A model generated the notes under the pieces. That model had not been told where the DNA came from. It saw only the letters and a list, made by a program, of their open reading frames with translations, and made no database searches. DNA of 64,000 nucleotides, taken from JALYOC01 sp036675345 (GTDB lineage: Bacteria > Myxococcota > Myxococcia > Myxococcales > Myxococcaceae). The position numbers were made by a program, and so were the translations under genes. Each line of letters begins with the position of its first letter. Position 1 is the first letter of the stretch. Positions 40,700-49,525 of this stretch are shown here, one piece after another. Location of the stretch: positions 1-64,000 of the forward strand of contig JAKFFE010000024.1 of NCBI GenBank assembly GCA_036675345.1, in the 5' to 3' direction.

Positions 40700-41590
40700 A
40701 TGGCCATCCGCACCTTTGAAGGATCGATGACCGCCCTCGCCACCCCCTTCCGTGACGGAAAGGTGGACGAGGAGGCGTACCGCAAGCTGATCCGCTACCA
40801 GCTGGAGAACGGCACCGAGGTGCTGGTCCCCTGTGGCACCACCGGAGAGGCGGTCACCATGTCCGCCGAGGAGCAGACCCGGGCGGTGCAGATCGCGGTG
40901 GAGGAGGCGAAGGGCAAGGCGGCGGTGGTGGCCGGGGCGGGCGCCAACGGCACCCAGGCCACCATCGACAACGTCCGCCGGGTGCGGGAGGCCGGCGCCG
41001 ACGGGGCGCTGGTGGTGACCCCCTTCTACAACAAGCCCACCCAGGGGGGGATGGTGGAGCACTACCGCCAGGTGGCCAAGGCCAACCCCGGCTTTCCGAT
41101 CGTCCTCTACAACGTCCCCGGCCGGACCGCGGTGGACCTGCTGCCGGAGACCTGCGAGCGGCTGTGCGAGTTCCCGGAGGTGGTGGCGATCAAGGAGGCC
41201 ACCGCCAACATGATCCGCACCATCGACATCCTCGAGCGGTGTGGCGATCGGCTGACCCTGCTCTCCGGTGACGACTTCACCGTGCTCCCGTTCATCGCCT
41301 GCGGTGGCAAGGGGGTGATCTCGGTCTCCTCCAACGTGGCGCCGCGGATGATGTCCGACCTGGTGAAGGCCGCGCGGCGCAACGACCTGGCCGCCGCCCG
41401 GAGTCTTCAAGTAGGGCTCAACCCGCTGCACCGGCTGCTGTTCCTGGAGAGCAACCCGATCCCGGTGAAGTGGGCGCTGCACCAGATGGGGCTGTTCGGG
41501 CCGGAGATCCGTGCCCCGCTGGTGCCGATGTCCGAGGCCCTGGCGCCCCGCCTGGAGGCGGAGCTGCGCCGGCTGGGGCTGGTCTCGTGA
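40700..41590 (+). CDS. dapA: 4-hydroxy-tetrahydrodipicolinate synthase
   Basis: Condenses aspartate semialdehyde and pyruvate, the first committed step towards lysine and diaminopimelate. The 296-residue TIM-barrel protein shows the DapA motifs GTTGEAVTMS, Tyr in LYNVPGRTAVDL and the Schiff-base Lys in VVAIKEATAN, plus LLSGDDFTVLPF and GGKGVISVSSN. A GGAGG ribosome-binding site precedes the ATG. The stop overlaps the dapB start. Confidence 0.97.
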   Translation: MAIRTFEGSMTALATPFRDGKVDEEAYRKLIRYQLENGTEVLVPCGTTGEAVTMSAEEQTRAVQIAVEEAKGKAAVVAGAGANGTQATIDNVRRVREAGADGALVVTPFYNKPTQGGMVEHYRQVAKANPGFPIVLYNVPGRTAVDLLPETCERLCEFPEVVAIKEATANMIRTIDILERCGDRLTLLSGDDFTVLPFIACGGKGVISVSSNVAPRMMSDLVKAARRNDLAAARSLQVGLNPLHRLLFLESNPIPVKWALHQMGLFGPEIRAPLVPMSEALAPRLEAELRRLGLVS

Positions 41591-42408
41591 CTTCCTCGCT
41601 GCGGGTGGCGGTGGTGGGCGCCGCCGGCCGGATGGGCGGGGCGATCATCCGGCTGCTGACCACCACCCCCGGGCTGCAGCTGGTGGCGGCGGTGGATCGC
41701 CCCGGCTCCTCCTCGGTGGGGCAGGACGCCGGCGCGCTGGCCGGGGTGCCCTCCACCGGGGTGCGGGTGCAGGATCAGCTGGCCGCGGCGCTGGCCACCT
41801 CCGGCGCGCAGGTGGTGATCGACTTCAGCTCGCCGCAGTCCAGCCCCCAGGTCGCCGAGACCTGCGCCCGGGCCCAGGTGGCGGTGGTGATTGGCTCCAC
41901 CGGGCTGGACCCCGCCTCCCGGGAGCGGATCTCCGCCGCCGCGGGCAGCGTCCCGGTGGTGATGGCCCCCAACATGTCGGTGGGGGTGAACGTGCTGTTC
42001 AAGATCGTGGAGGACGTCACCCGGGCCCTGGGGACGGACTACCAGGTGGACGTGCTGGAGGCCCACCACCGGCTCAAGAAGGACGCGCCGTCGGGGACCG
42101 CGCTGCGGTTGGCGGACGCGGTGGCCGCCGGGCGGGAGGGGCCTTCGCCGCTGCGCCACGCCCGGGAGGGGCTGATCGGCGAGCGCCCCCCGGAGGAGAT
42201 CGGGATGGCGGTGCTGCGCGGCGGGGACGTGGTGGGCGAGCACACCGTGTACTTCTTTGGCGAGGGGGAGCGGGTGGAGCTGACCCACCGCGCCACCAGC
42301 CGGGATCAGTTCGCGCGCGGCGCCCTGCGGGCGGCGCAGTGGTTGGCGGGTAGGGCTCCCGGGCTGTACGACATGCAGGACGTGCTGGGATTGAGGGGCG
42401 TGAAATGA
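41587..42408 (+). CDS. dapB: 4-hydroxy-tetrahydrodipicolinate reductase
   Basis: NAD(P)H-dependent reduction of the DapA product. The 273-residue protein has the Rossmann motif VAVVGAAGRMGGAI, the central VVIDFSSPQ, and the catalytic signature LEAHHRLKKDAPSGTAL (His pair and Lys). GTG start overlapping the dapA stop (GTGA). It overlaps the FAH-family gene downstream by 4 nt. Confidence 0.97.
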   Translation: MTSSLRVAVVGAAGRMGGAIIRLLTTTPGLQLVAAVDRPGSSSVGQDAGALAGVPSTGVRVQDQLAAALATSGAQVVIDFSSPQSSPQVAETCARAQVAVVIGSTGLDPASRERISAAAGSVPVVMAPNMSVGVNVLFKIVEDVTRALGTDYQVDVLEAHHRLKKDAPSGTALRLADAVAAGREGPSPLRHAREGLIGERPPEEIGMAVLRGGDVVGEHTVYFFGEGERVELTHRATSRDQFARGALRAAQWLAGRAPGLYDMQDVLGLRGVK

Positions 42409-43178
42409 AGTTCTGTCGTTTCCGGTTGGCGGGCAACGAGGCCTGGGGCGTGATCGATGACGACGACTTCGTCACCGCGCTGCCCGGCGCCCCCTGGGAG
42501 AGCCCCGAGCCGCGGCGCGGCGCGGTCCGCGAGGCCCTGGTGGAGGTGGAGCTGCTGGTGCCGACCCTGCCCACCAAGATCCTCTGCGTGGGTCAGAACT
42601 ACCGCAAGCACGCGGCGGAGATGGGCAAGCCGGTTCCCGAGGAGCCGCTGTTGTTCCTCAAGCCGCCCTCCGCGCTCAATGCCCATCAGAACCCGATCGA
42701 GCTTCCCCCGGCCAGCGCCGAGGTCCACCACGAGTCGGAGCTGGCGCTGGTGATCGGCCGCACCCTGCGCAACGCCACCGAGGCGGAGGCGGCGGAGGCC
42801 ATCTTCGGGATCACCTGCTTCAACGACGTCACCGCGCGCGACATCCAGCGCCGGGAGGTCCAGCACACCCGCGGCAAGGGCTACGACACCTTTGCCTGCG
42901 TCGGCCCCTGGATGGTCACCGGCCTGCCGTTCTCCGACCTGCGCATCCAGTGCCGGGTCAACGGGGAGTCGCGTCAGGACGGGCGCACCAGCGACATGAT
43001 CTTCCCTCCCGCAAGGCTGGTCAGCTTCATGTCCCAGGTGATGACCCTGGAGCCGGGGGATCTGATCGTCACCGGCACCCCCTCCGGCGTGGGCCCGCTC
43101 AAGGCGGGGGACACGGTGGAGGTGGAGATCGAAGGGATCGGCATCCTGGAGAACCCGGTGGAGGGCCCGCGTGTCTGA
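42405..43178 (+). CDS. Fumarylacetoacetate hydrolase-family protein
   Basis: A 257-residue FAH-fold protein. The metal-binding acidic residues are visible in EVHHESELALVIG (two Glu) and ITCFNDVTARDIQ (Asp). Other family segments are CVGQNYRKHAAEMG, RGKGYDTFACVGPWMVTG and DLIVTGTPSGVGPLKAGD. Relatives include oxaloacetate decarboxylases, acylpyruvate hydrolases and isomerases; the substrate is open. It sits in the dap run and overlaps folK by 8 nt, which suggests co-expression. Confidence 0.94.
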   Translation: MKFCRFRLAGNEAWGVIDDDDFVTALPGAPWESPEPRRGAVREALVEVELLVPTLPTKILCVGQNYRKHAAEMGKPVPEEPLLFLKPPSALNAHQNPIELPPASAEVHHESELALVIGRTLRNATEAEAAEAIFGITCFNDVTARDIQRREVQHTRGKGYDTFACVGPWMVTGLPFSDLRIQCRVNGESRQDGRTSDMIFPPARLVSFMSQVMTLEPGDLIVTGTPSGVGPLKAGDTVEVEIEGIGILENPVEGPRV

Positions 43179-43695
43179 CCCGGTCCACATCGGACTGGGC
43201 TCCAACCTCGGCGACCGGGAGGCCGCCTTGCTGCAGGCGGTGGACGCGCTGCGCTCCATCGACGGGGTGGCGGTGCTGGCCGCCTCCTCCCTCTACGACT
43301 CGGCGCCGCTGGGACCGGATCAGCCCCGGTTCCTCAACGCGGTGGTGGCGGTGGAGTGCGACCTGTCGCCTGCCCGGCTGCTGACCATCCTCCAGCGGAT
43401 CGAGGACGAGGCCGGCCGCCGGCGGGATGTCCGCTGGGGTCCCCGGACGTTGGATCTGGATATCCTGCTGTGGGGAAGACAGATCGTGGCCGAGCCGAAC
43501 CTGCAGGTCCCCCATCTTGGGTTGCACAAGCGCCGCTTCGCGCTCCAGCCGCTGCTGGAGCTGACGCCCGACGCCCACCATCCCGTCCTCCGCCAGCCGC
43601 TGCGCGACCTGTTCGCCGCGGTCGAGCCGCAGGATGTCCTTCCCCACTTCTCCGATGGCTGGCCGCTGCTGGTGGCCCCCTCCCCGCAGTCCTGA
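43171..43695 (+). CDS. folK: 2-amino-4-hydroxy-6-hydroxymethyldihydropteridine diphosphokinase
   Basis: Folate biosynthesis: transfers pyrophosphate from ATP to the pterin. The 174-residue protein begins with the HPPK signature IGLGSNLGDREAALLQAV, has SLYDSAPLGPDQPRFLNAVV, and the metal-binding RWGPRTLDLDILLWG. Length is typical. The GTG/ATG-region start overlaps the FAH-family gene. No other folate gene is in the window. Confidence 0.96.
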   Translation: MSDPVHIGLGSNLGDREAALLQAVDALRSIDGVAVLAASSLYDSAPLGPDQPRFLNAVVAVECDLSPARLLTILQRIEDEAGRRRDVRWGPRTLDLDILLWGRQIVAEPNLQVPHLGLHKRRFALQPLLELTPDAHHPVLRQPLRDLFAAVEPQDVLPHFSDGWPLLVAPSPQS

Positions 43696-43707
43696 AGAGC
43701 GCACCCC

Positions 43708-45093
43708 ATGAACCTCCGCTCCGCCTCCCGTCTCCTCACCTTGCTGACCAGCGGCCTGGTCTCCGTTTCGCTGGGACAGCCGCTGCCCGCCAACCACCCG
43801 CCGGTGGGCGCGGGCCAGACCGCCCCGCCGCTGAAGCCGGGCCAGGAGCTGCCCGCCAACCATCCGCCGATGGGCTCCGCCCAGACCGCCCCGCCCTTGA
43901 AGCCGGGGCAGGAGCTGCCCGCCAACCATCCACCGATGGGCTCCGCGCCGACGCCCGGGATGCCGGCCGACCACCCGCCGGTGCCGGCCGGGGCCGCGAA
44001 CCGGACGCCGCCGACCGCGGACGAGCTGCTGCGCAGGCTGGATGAGACCCCGTCGCTGCGGGACAGCGCCAAGACCTTCGAGCTGGCCCTGTCGATCGGC
44101 AAGCTCTACCACTCCAATGGACGCTTCGCGGACGCCGCCGAGTACCACCGCCAGGCGTGGGAGCTGGGCAAGCCGGTGCGGGTGGCCTTCGCCAAGGTCC
44201 GGACCCAGAAGGCCAATCCCGCCGCCTGCACCCAGAAGGTCCCGGTGGAGCAGGTGAGCCAGAAGCTGGGCTCGCTGGAGGCCGCCCAGCGCGCCCCCTG
44301 TCTGCACCTGTGGATGACCGAGGTGTTGGAGGCCGCCCAGCTGCGGGCCGAGGCCCTGTTCCTCTCCGGCCAGGCCTCCCAGGCGGTCACCGTGCTGGAC
44401 GAGGCGCTGACCGAGCTGCCCTCGGATCCCGATGCGTTGTTCACCCGGGGATCGATCCTCCTGGAGAGCCGCTCGGATGATCTGGCCTCGCTCAAGCGGG
44501 CCAAGGCGGACTTCTCGGCGCTGGTGGCTGCCCACCCCGCCAATCCACGGGCCACCCGCGCCTCCAAGCTGCTCCCCCGGGTCGAGCAGCTGCTGGCCGC
44601 CGGCGGCTCCACCCGGCTTGCCGCCGAGCAGGCCCGGCAGCGCGCCCAGGCCCGTCCTCCGGCGGTGGCCGCAGCGCCCCCCGCCGCCGCCATGCCCTCC
44701 CTCTCCCAGGAGACCATCGACGCCTTTGGCAAGGTGGAGCGCACCCCGGAGCTGGAGCAGAAGCTGACCCGGCTGGTGGAGGAGGGAGAGGTGCAGCTGG
44801 CCAAGGGACAGTTCCAGCAGGCGCTGGATCAGTACCGTCAGGTGATGCCGCTGGATCCCAACAACGGCCGGGTCCGGGCCGGGCTGGCCTGGGCGATGAT
44901 CGGCCTGCAGAAGCCGGCCGCGGATCGGATCTGGGGCGTGGCGGTGGAGTCGGACCCCGCGGCGGTGGAGAAGCTGGGGCAGGCCCTGCAGGCCCACGGC
45001 GATGCCCGGGGCGCCAAGGCAGTGTGGACCAAGCTGGCGGCCAGCGCGCCGGATTATGCCAAGCGCAGCGGCCTGGGCGCCCGGCTGCAATAG
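43708..45093 (+). CDS. Exported TPR protein with N-terminal PANHPP repeats
   Basis: A 461-residue protein with a signal-like N-terminus (LLTLLTSGLVSVSLGQ). Residues ~25-95 carry three near-identical copies of a ~22-residue Pro-rich repeat with core LPANHPPxG and QTAPPLKPGQE, with a fourth degenerate copy (MPADHPPVPAG). TPR-like helices follow (GKLYHSNGRFADAAEYHRQAW; AEALFLSGQASQAVTVLDEAL; GEVQLAKGQFQQALDQYRQVMPLDPNNGRVRAGLAW). It is likely periplasmic and mediates protein contacts. The Pro-rich repeat resembles those of other deltaproteobacterial TPR proteins. Confidence 0.85.
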   Translation: MNLRSASRLLTLLTSGLVSVSLGQPLPANHPPVGAGQTAPPLKPGQELPANHPPMGSAQTAPPLKPGQELPANHPPMGSAPTPGMPADHPPVPAGAANRTPPTADELLRRLDETPSLRDSAKTFELALSIGKLYHSNGRFADAAEYHRQAWELGKPVRVAFAKVRTQKANPAACTQKVPVEQVSQKLGSLEAAQRAPCLHLWMTEVLEAAQLRAEALFLSGQASQAVTVLDEALTELPSDPDALFTRGSILLESRSDDLASLKRAKADFSALVAAHPANPRATRASKLLPRVEQLLAAGGSTRLAAEQARQRAQARPPAVAAAPPAAAMPSLSQETIDAFGKVERTPELEQKLTRLVEEGEVQLAKGQFQQALDQYRQVMPLDPNNGRVRAGLAWAMIGLQKPAADRIWGVAVESDPAAVEKLGQALQAHGDARGAKAVWTKLAASAPDYAKRSGLGARLQ

Positions 45094-45156
45094 TCCACCA
45101 GCGGCGACGGCCAGAAATCCGCTGGCTGGCGCGTCGCTCCCGGTCGGGGGGCCCGT

Positions 45157-45162
45157 TATAAA
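45157..45162 (+). promoter_or_regulatory. -10-like element of the type III PKS operon
   Basis: TATAAA in a G/C-rich setting, 6 nt before the GTG start codon. No -35 match at the usual distance. If used, transcription would begin at or next to the start codon, giving a leaderless mRNA. Confidence 0.35.
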
Positions 45163-45168
45163 GCCGGG

Positions 45169-46236
45169 GTGTCCAATCCTCCGGCGCCCGCCATCCGGGC
45201 AGTGTCCCGCACCCTCCCCAAGCACTACGCGGATCAAGAGCAGCTGATCGCCGCCTTCCGCGGGCTGTGGGCCAAGAAGCACTTCAACCTGGAACGGATC
45301 GAAGAGCTGCACCGCGCGGTGCAGGTCTCCGGCCGTCATCTGGCGATCCCCCTGGCGGACTATGAGGCCCTGGAGACCTTCTCCGCCCGCAACGACGCCT
45401 GGACCCGGGTGGCCACCGAGCTGGGCGCGGAGGCGATCACCGCCGCGCTGGCGCAGGCGGGGCTGACTCCGCGGGAGGTGGACCACCTGTTCTTCGTCAC
45501 CGTCACCGGGATCGCCACCCCCAGCATCGACGCTCGACTGATCAACCGGCTGGGGCTGCGGCCGGACGTCAAGCGCACCCCGATCTTCGGCCTGGGGTGC
45601 GTGGCCGGAGCGGCCGGCACCGCCCGGGCCTCCGATTCACTGCGCGCCTTTCCGGACCAGGTGGCGGTGCTGCTCTCGGTGGAGCTGTGCTCGCTGACCT
45701 TGCAGCGGGAGGACGTCTCCATCCCCAACATCATCGCCTCCGGGCTGTTCGGGGACGGGGCCTCGGCGATGGTGCTGGTGGGGGGACAGCGTCCGGGGAG
45801 CGGGCCGCGGGTGGTGGCCACCCGGTCGGTGTTCTATCCGGACACCGAGCGGATCATGGGCTGGGACGTGGTGGACTCCGGCTTCAAGGTGGTGCTGTCC
45901 GCCAAGGTCCCCTCCCTGGTCAAGGATCGGGTGCGCCACGACGTGGACGCCTTCCTGGCCGACCACGGGCTGGATCGCTCGCGGATCACCCACTGGGTGG
46001 CCCACACCGGTGGGCCCAAGGTGCTGGAGGCCTTCCAGGAGGCGCTGGAGCTGCCGCCCGCCGCGCTGGAGCGGTCCTGGCGGTCGCTGCGTGAGACCGG
46101 GAACCTCTCCTCGGCCTCGGTGATGTTCGTGCTCTCGGAGTTGCTGGAGTCCCAGGTGGCCCGCCCCGGGGAGTTGGGGGTGCTGATGGCGATGGGGCCC
46201 GGGTTCTGCTCCGAGCTGGTGCTGCTGCAATGGTGA
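45169..46236 (+). CDS. Type III polyketide synthase (chalcone synthase-like)
   Basis: A 355-residue thiolase-fold enzyme with the type III PKS triad: Cys144 in FGLGCVAGAAG, His279 in VAHTGGPKVLEA and Asn312 in ETGNLSSASVMF, plus the AMGPGFC loop (341-347). Such enzymes extend an acyl starter with malonyl-CoA and cyclise it to alkylpyrones or alkylresorcinols. The GTG start lies 6 nt after a TATAAA element (45157-45162), suggesting a leaderless transcript. It overlaps the ACP gene by 7 nt, so it is the first gene of a four-gene operon. Confidence 0.94.
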   Translation: MSNPPAPAIRAVSRTLPKHYADQEQLIAAFRGLWAKKHFNLERIEELHRAVQVSGRHLAIPLADYEALETFSARNDAWTRVATELGAEAITAALAQAGLTPREVDHLFFVTVTGIATPSIDARLINRLGLRPDVKRTPIFGLGCVAGAAGTARASDSLRAFPDQVAVLLSVELCSLTLQREDVSIPNIIASGLFGDGASAMVLVGGQRPGSGPRVVATRSVFYPDTERIMGWDVVDSGFKVVLSAKVPSLVKDRVRHDVDAFLADHGLDRSRITHWVAHTGGPKVLEAFQEALELPPAALERSWRSLRETGNLSSASVMFVLSELLESQVARPGELGVLMAMGPGFCSELVLLQW

Positions 46237-46490
46237 CCCCCACCCAGGCGGAGGTGATCGCCGAACTCCAGCGCCTGTGTCGAGAGGAGCTGGAGCTGGA
46301 GCGGACCCTGGCACCCAGCGATCGGCTGGAGGGGGATCTGCAGCTGGACTCGATGGGGCTGATCGTCGTGGTGGTAGGGGTGGAAAACCGCTTCCGGATC
46401 AAGCTGACCGAGACCGACTCGGAGGAGGTCAAGACGGTGGGAGACCTGGCGGAGCTGGTGGTGCGCCGTTCGGTGGAGGCGACCCGATGA
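46230..46490 (+). CDS. Acyl carrier protein
   Basis: An 86-residue acidic ACP with the phosphopantetheine serine Ser41 in LQLDSMGLIVVVVGVENRF. It is flanked and overlapped by the type III PKS (7 nt) and the FAAL gene (4 nt), which makes it the dedicated carrier between the two enzymes. It lacks the usual DSL, having DSM, which is common in discrete secondary-metabolism carriers. Confidence 0.92.
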   Translation: MVTPTQAEVIAELQRLCREELELERTLAPSDRLEGDLQLDSMGLIVVVVGVENRFRIKLTETDSEEVKTVGDLAELVVRRSVEATR

Positions 46491-48256
46491 AGGGACCCGC
46501 CCTGGTCAGGCTTCCGCACCCCACCGTCAACGCCGCGCTGGAGTCCGCGGCCCAGACCCCGTCGGGGCTGACCTTCGTGGACGCCCGGGAGGAGGACACC
46601 TTCCTTCCCTTCGCCCAGCTCTACCTGCGCGCGCAGCGGGTGGCCGGAAGCTTGCGGGAGCGGGGAATCCGGACCGGGGATCGGGTGGCGATGGTGCTGC
46701 CCACCAGCGTGGCCTTCATGGACGCCTTCTTCGGCGCGCTGCTGGCGGGCGCGGTCCCGGTGCCGCTGTATCCGCCGGTGCGGCTGGGAAGGTTGGCGGA
46801 GTACCACCGGGCCACCGCCCGGATGTTGACCGCCAGCGGGGCCCGGATCGTCCTCTCCGATGCGCGGGTGCGGCTGCTGCTGGGAGAGTCGGTAGCGGCG
46901 GCGCGACCGGCGCTGGGGCTGGTCTCGGTCTCCGCGCTGGAGGAGGAGGGCAGCCCCTACCAGGAGCCGGTCTCCGGGGATCAGCTGGGGCTGGTGCAGT
47001 TCTCCTCTGGCTCCACCGTGGATCCGAAGCCGGTGGCCCTGTCCCACGCCAACCTGGTCTCCCAGTGCGCGGTGCTGCGGGCCCTGCTGCCGCCTGCGGC
47101 GGACGGCCACGAGCTGGGCGTCTCCTGGCTGCCGCTGTACCACGACATGGGATTGATCGGCTGTCTGCTCCCGGCGGTGACCTTCCCCGGGCCGCTGACC
47201 CTGATCCCCCCCGAGCTGTTCCTGGCCCGCCCGGCCTTGTGGCTGCGCACCCTCTCCCGTCACCGGGGCACCCTCTCCGCCGCGCCGAACTTCGCCTACG
47301 CCCTGTGCCTGAAGCGGGTGAAGGACGCGGAGCTGGAGGGGGTGGATCTGTCGCGCTGGCGCTACGCCCTCAACGGCGCCGAGCCGATCTCCGGGGAGGT
47401 GATGCGCCGCTTCGCCCAGCGCTTCGCCGCCCAGGGGTTTGAACCGGCGGCGCTGATGCCGGTGTACGGGCTGTCGGAGGCCTCGCTGGCGGTGACCTTC
47501 ACCCCCCGGCGGTCTCCGCTCCGGGAGGCGAAGGTGGACGCGGCCACCCTGGCCGCGCGCGCCGAGGTCCTCCCCGGTTCGCGGTCCATCCCCTCGGTGG
47601 GAGTCCCGGTGCCCGGTTGCGAGGTGGAGGTGCGCTCGGAGGAGGGGGAGGCGCTGGGTGAGGGCAGGGCGGGGAAGATCTTCGCCCGGGGGCCCTCGGT
47701 GATGACCGGCTATCTGGATCTGCCGGAGGCCACCGCCCGGGCGCTGTCCGATGGGTGGCTGGACACCGGGGATCTGGGCTTCTGGGAGGACGGCGAACTG
47801 CACGTCTCCGGGCGGTCCAAGGATCTGGTGATCATCCGCGGAGCGAACCACGCCCCCCAGGAGTTCGAGGAGTGTCTGGAGGGGCTGGAGGGCTTCCGCG
47901 CCGGGTGTGCGGTGGCGCTGGGGTTCACCCCCGAGGACGCGCAGAGCGAGGCGCTGCTGATCCTGGCCGAGCGCGCCAAGGACCAGGCCTCGGGCGAGGA
48001 GGACTCGGCGCTGGAGGAGCGGATCCGCGTCGCGGTGACCGAGCGGACCAAGATCCGGCCGCACACGGTGAAGGTGATCCCACCGGGGACGTTGCCTCGA
48101 ACCTCCAGCGGGAAGATGCGCCGCGCCGAGGCGCTGCGGCAGTTCCTGGCCCAGGAGCTGGCCGCGCCCCGGAGGGTGGGGGTGTTGACCCTGGCCGCGC
48201 AGATGACCCGGTCGTCGATCGCCCTGCTGCGCACCAAGCTGGATCCGGAGGACTGA
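46487..48256 (+). CDS. Fatty acyl-AMP ligase (FAAL)
   Basis: Activates a fatty acid as acyl-adenylate and loads it onto the ACP. The 589-residue protein has ANL motifs: P-loop-like VQFSSGSTVDPKPVALSHAN, VSWLPLYHDMGLIGCLL, YGLSEASLAVTF, DTGDLGFWEDGELHVSGRSKDLVIIRGANH followed by PQEFE. The GRSKDLVIIRGANHAPQEFE region and the LPLYHDMGLIG motif are characteristic of FAALs rather than acyl-CoA ligases. Start overlaps the ACP stop (ATGA). The C-terminal catalytic Lys region is SSGKMRR. Confidence 0.94.
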   Translation: MKGPALVRLPHPTVNAALESAAQTPSGLTFVDAREEDTFLPFAQLYLRAQRVAGSLRERGIRTGDRVAMVLPTSVAFMDAFFGALLAGAVPVPLYPPVRLGRLAEYHRATARMLTASGARIVLSDARVRLLLGESVAAARPALGLVSVSALEEEGSPYQEPVSGDQLGLVQFSSGSTVDPKPVALSHANLVSQCAVLRALLPPAADGHELGVSWLPLYHDMGLIGCLLPAVTFPGPLTLIPPELFLARPALWLRTLSRHRGTLSAAPNFAYALCLKRVKDAELEGVDLSRWRYALNGAEPISGEVMRRFAQRFAAQGFEPAALMPVYGLSEASLAVTFTPRRSPLREAKVDAATLAARAEVLPGSRSIPSVGVPVPGCEVEVRSEEGEALGEGRAGKIFARGPSVMTGYLDLPEATARALSDGWLDTGDLGFWEDGELHVSGRSKDLVIIRGANHAPQEFEECLEGLEGFRAGCAVALGFTPEDAQSEALLILAERAKDQASGEEDSALEERIRVAVTERTKIRPHTVKVIPPGTLPRTSSGKMRRAEALRQFLAQELAAPRRVGVLTLAAQMTRSSIALLRTKLDPED

Positions 48257-48258
48257 AG

Positions 48259-49383
48259 GTGGCGCTGGGTGCGGACCCGCGCGGGGAGGAGCCGGCCCGG
48301 GGAATCCACGACGTGGCGATCGTCGGCGGAGGCCCGGTGGGACTGGCGCTGGCAATCGGCGCGGCCGCCCAGGGCCTGGCGGTGGTGGTGTTCGAACGCC
48401 AGCGCTACCCGGTGGACAAGGCCTGCGGAGAGGGCCTGATGCCCACCGGGCTGCGGCTGCTGGAGGCGCTGGGGGTGCGCTGCTCGCCCGCGGACTGCAC
48501 CCCGTTCACCGGGATCCGCTACCTGCAGGAGGACGGCAGCACCGCCGAGGGAAGCTTCGGCGAGGGCCGCTTCGGGCTGGGGATCCGACGGACCGCGCTC
48601 TCCACCGCGCTGGTGGAGCGGGCCCGGGAGGCGGGCGCGGAGATCCGCGAAGGGGTGGGGGCGCGAGGCTGGAGCCGGCACACCGAAGGGGTGCAGTTGG
48701 AGACCGACGGGGGGCCCGTCCACGCCAGGCTGCTGGTGGCGGCCGACGGGCTCAACTCCACCCTGCGCCAGGAACAGGGCCTGGAGCGTCCCAGCGGATT
48801 GCCCGCGCGCTACGGCTTGCGCCGGCACTACGCCCTGGCTCCGTGGACCGACCGGGTGGAGGTGTACTTCTCCCGCGACGTGGAGGCCTATGTGACCCCG
48901 GTGGGCGAGCGGCGGATCGGGGTCGCCTTCCTCTGGGAGAGGGGCAGCGAGCAGGTGTCGTTCGAGCAGCTGCTGGAGCGGTTCCCAAAGCTGGCGCAGC
49001 GGCTGGGCGCCGCGCCCCACGACTCCACGGTGCGAGGGGCGGGGCCGCTGGCGCGGACGGTGCCGGTGCTGGCGCAGGATCGCTTCGTGCTGCTGGGAGA
49101 CGCCGCCGGCTACGTGGATGCGATCACCGGGGAAGGGCTGACCCTGGGGCTGAGGGCCGCCGCGTTCCTGGCCGCTGAGCTTCCTGCTGTGCTGGCCCAG
49201 GGGGCGACCGCCCGCTCGCTGGATCCCTACGTGAGAGCGTGCGCCCGCCACTTCGATCCGTACTCACGGATGACCCGCGCGATGTTGTGGTTGGCGAGGC
49301 GACCCGCCCTGCGCCGCAGGGTGATCCGCGCGGTGGGCAGGGCTCCCTGGGCCTTTGACCAGCTCCTTCGCCGCGTGGCGTAG
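48259..49383 (+). CDS. FAD-dependent oxidoreductase/monooxygenase
   Basis: A 374-residue flavoenzyme of the p-hydroxybenzoate hydroxylase/geranylgeranyl reductase group. It has the FAD-binding GxGxxG in VAIVGGGPVGLALAIGAA, CGEGLMPTGLRLLEALG, and the second FAD motif VLLGDAAGYVDAITGEGLTLGLRAA. It follows the FAAL gene by 2 nt (GTG start) and is the last gene of the operon. In the Streptomyces srs system a flavin monooxygenase oxidises the resorcinol made by the type III PKS; a similar tailoring step is plausible here. Confidence 0.92.
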   Translation: MALGADPRGEEPARGIHDVAIVGGGPVGLALAIGAAAQGLAVVVFERQRYPVDKACGEGLMPTGLRLLEALGVRCSPADCTPFTGIRYLQEDGSTAEGSFGEGRFGLGIRRTALSTALVERAREAGAEIREGVGARGWSRHTEGVQLETDGGPVHARLLVAADGLNSTLRQEQGLERPSGLPARYGLRRHYALAPWTDRVEVYFSRDVEAYVTPVGERRIGVAFLWERGSEQVSFEQLLERFPKLAQRLGAAPHDSTVRGAGPLARTVPVLAQDRFVLLGDAAGYVDAITGEGLTLGLRAAAFLAAELPAVLAQGATARSLDPYVRACARHFDPYSRMTRAMLWLARRPALRRRVIRAVGRAPWAFDQLLRRVA

Positions 49384-49525
49384 GGCTTGGCTCAAGGCGG
49401 ACGAGTCGCACCCGGACCCACATTTCTTGCGGGTTTGTCTGGGCTTCCGGATGCAGTGTGTTTTGGAAAACCATTCCCGTATAGTCGGCCCGAAATTTTC
49501 CCGGGTGACCGGCAGCGGGGACGCA

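Noticed and set aside
45098..45125. Terminator hairpin CCAGCGG/CCGCTGG before the type III PKS operon
   Set aside because: Only 7 bp around a 14-nt loop, followed by G/C-rich sequence with no T-run; too weak to list as a feature.
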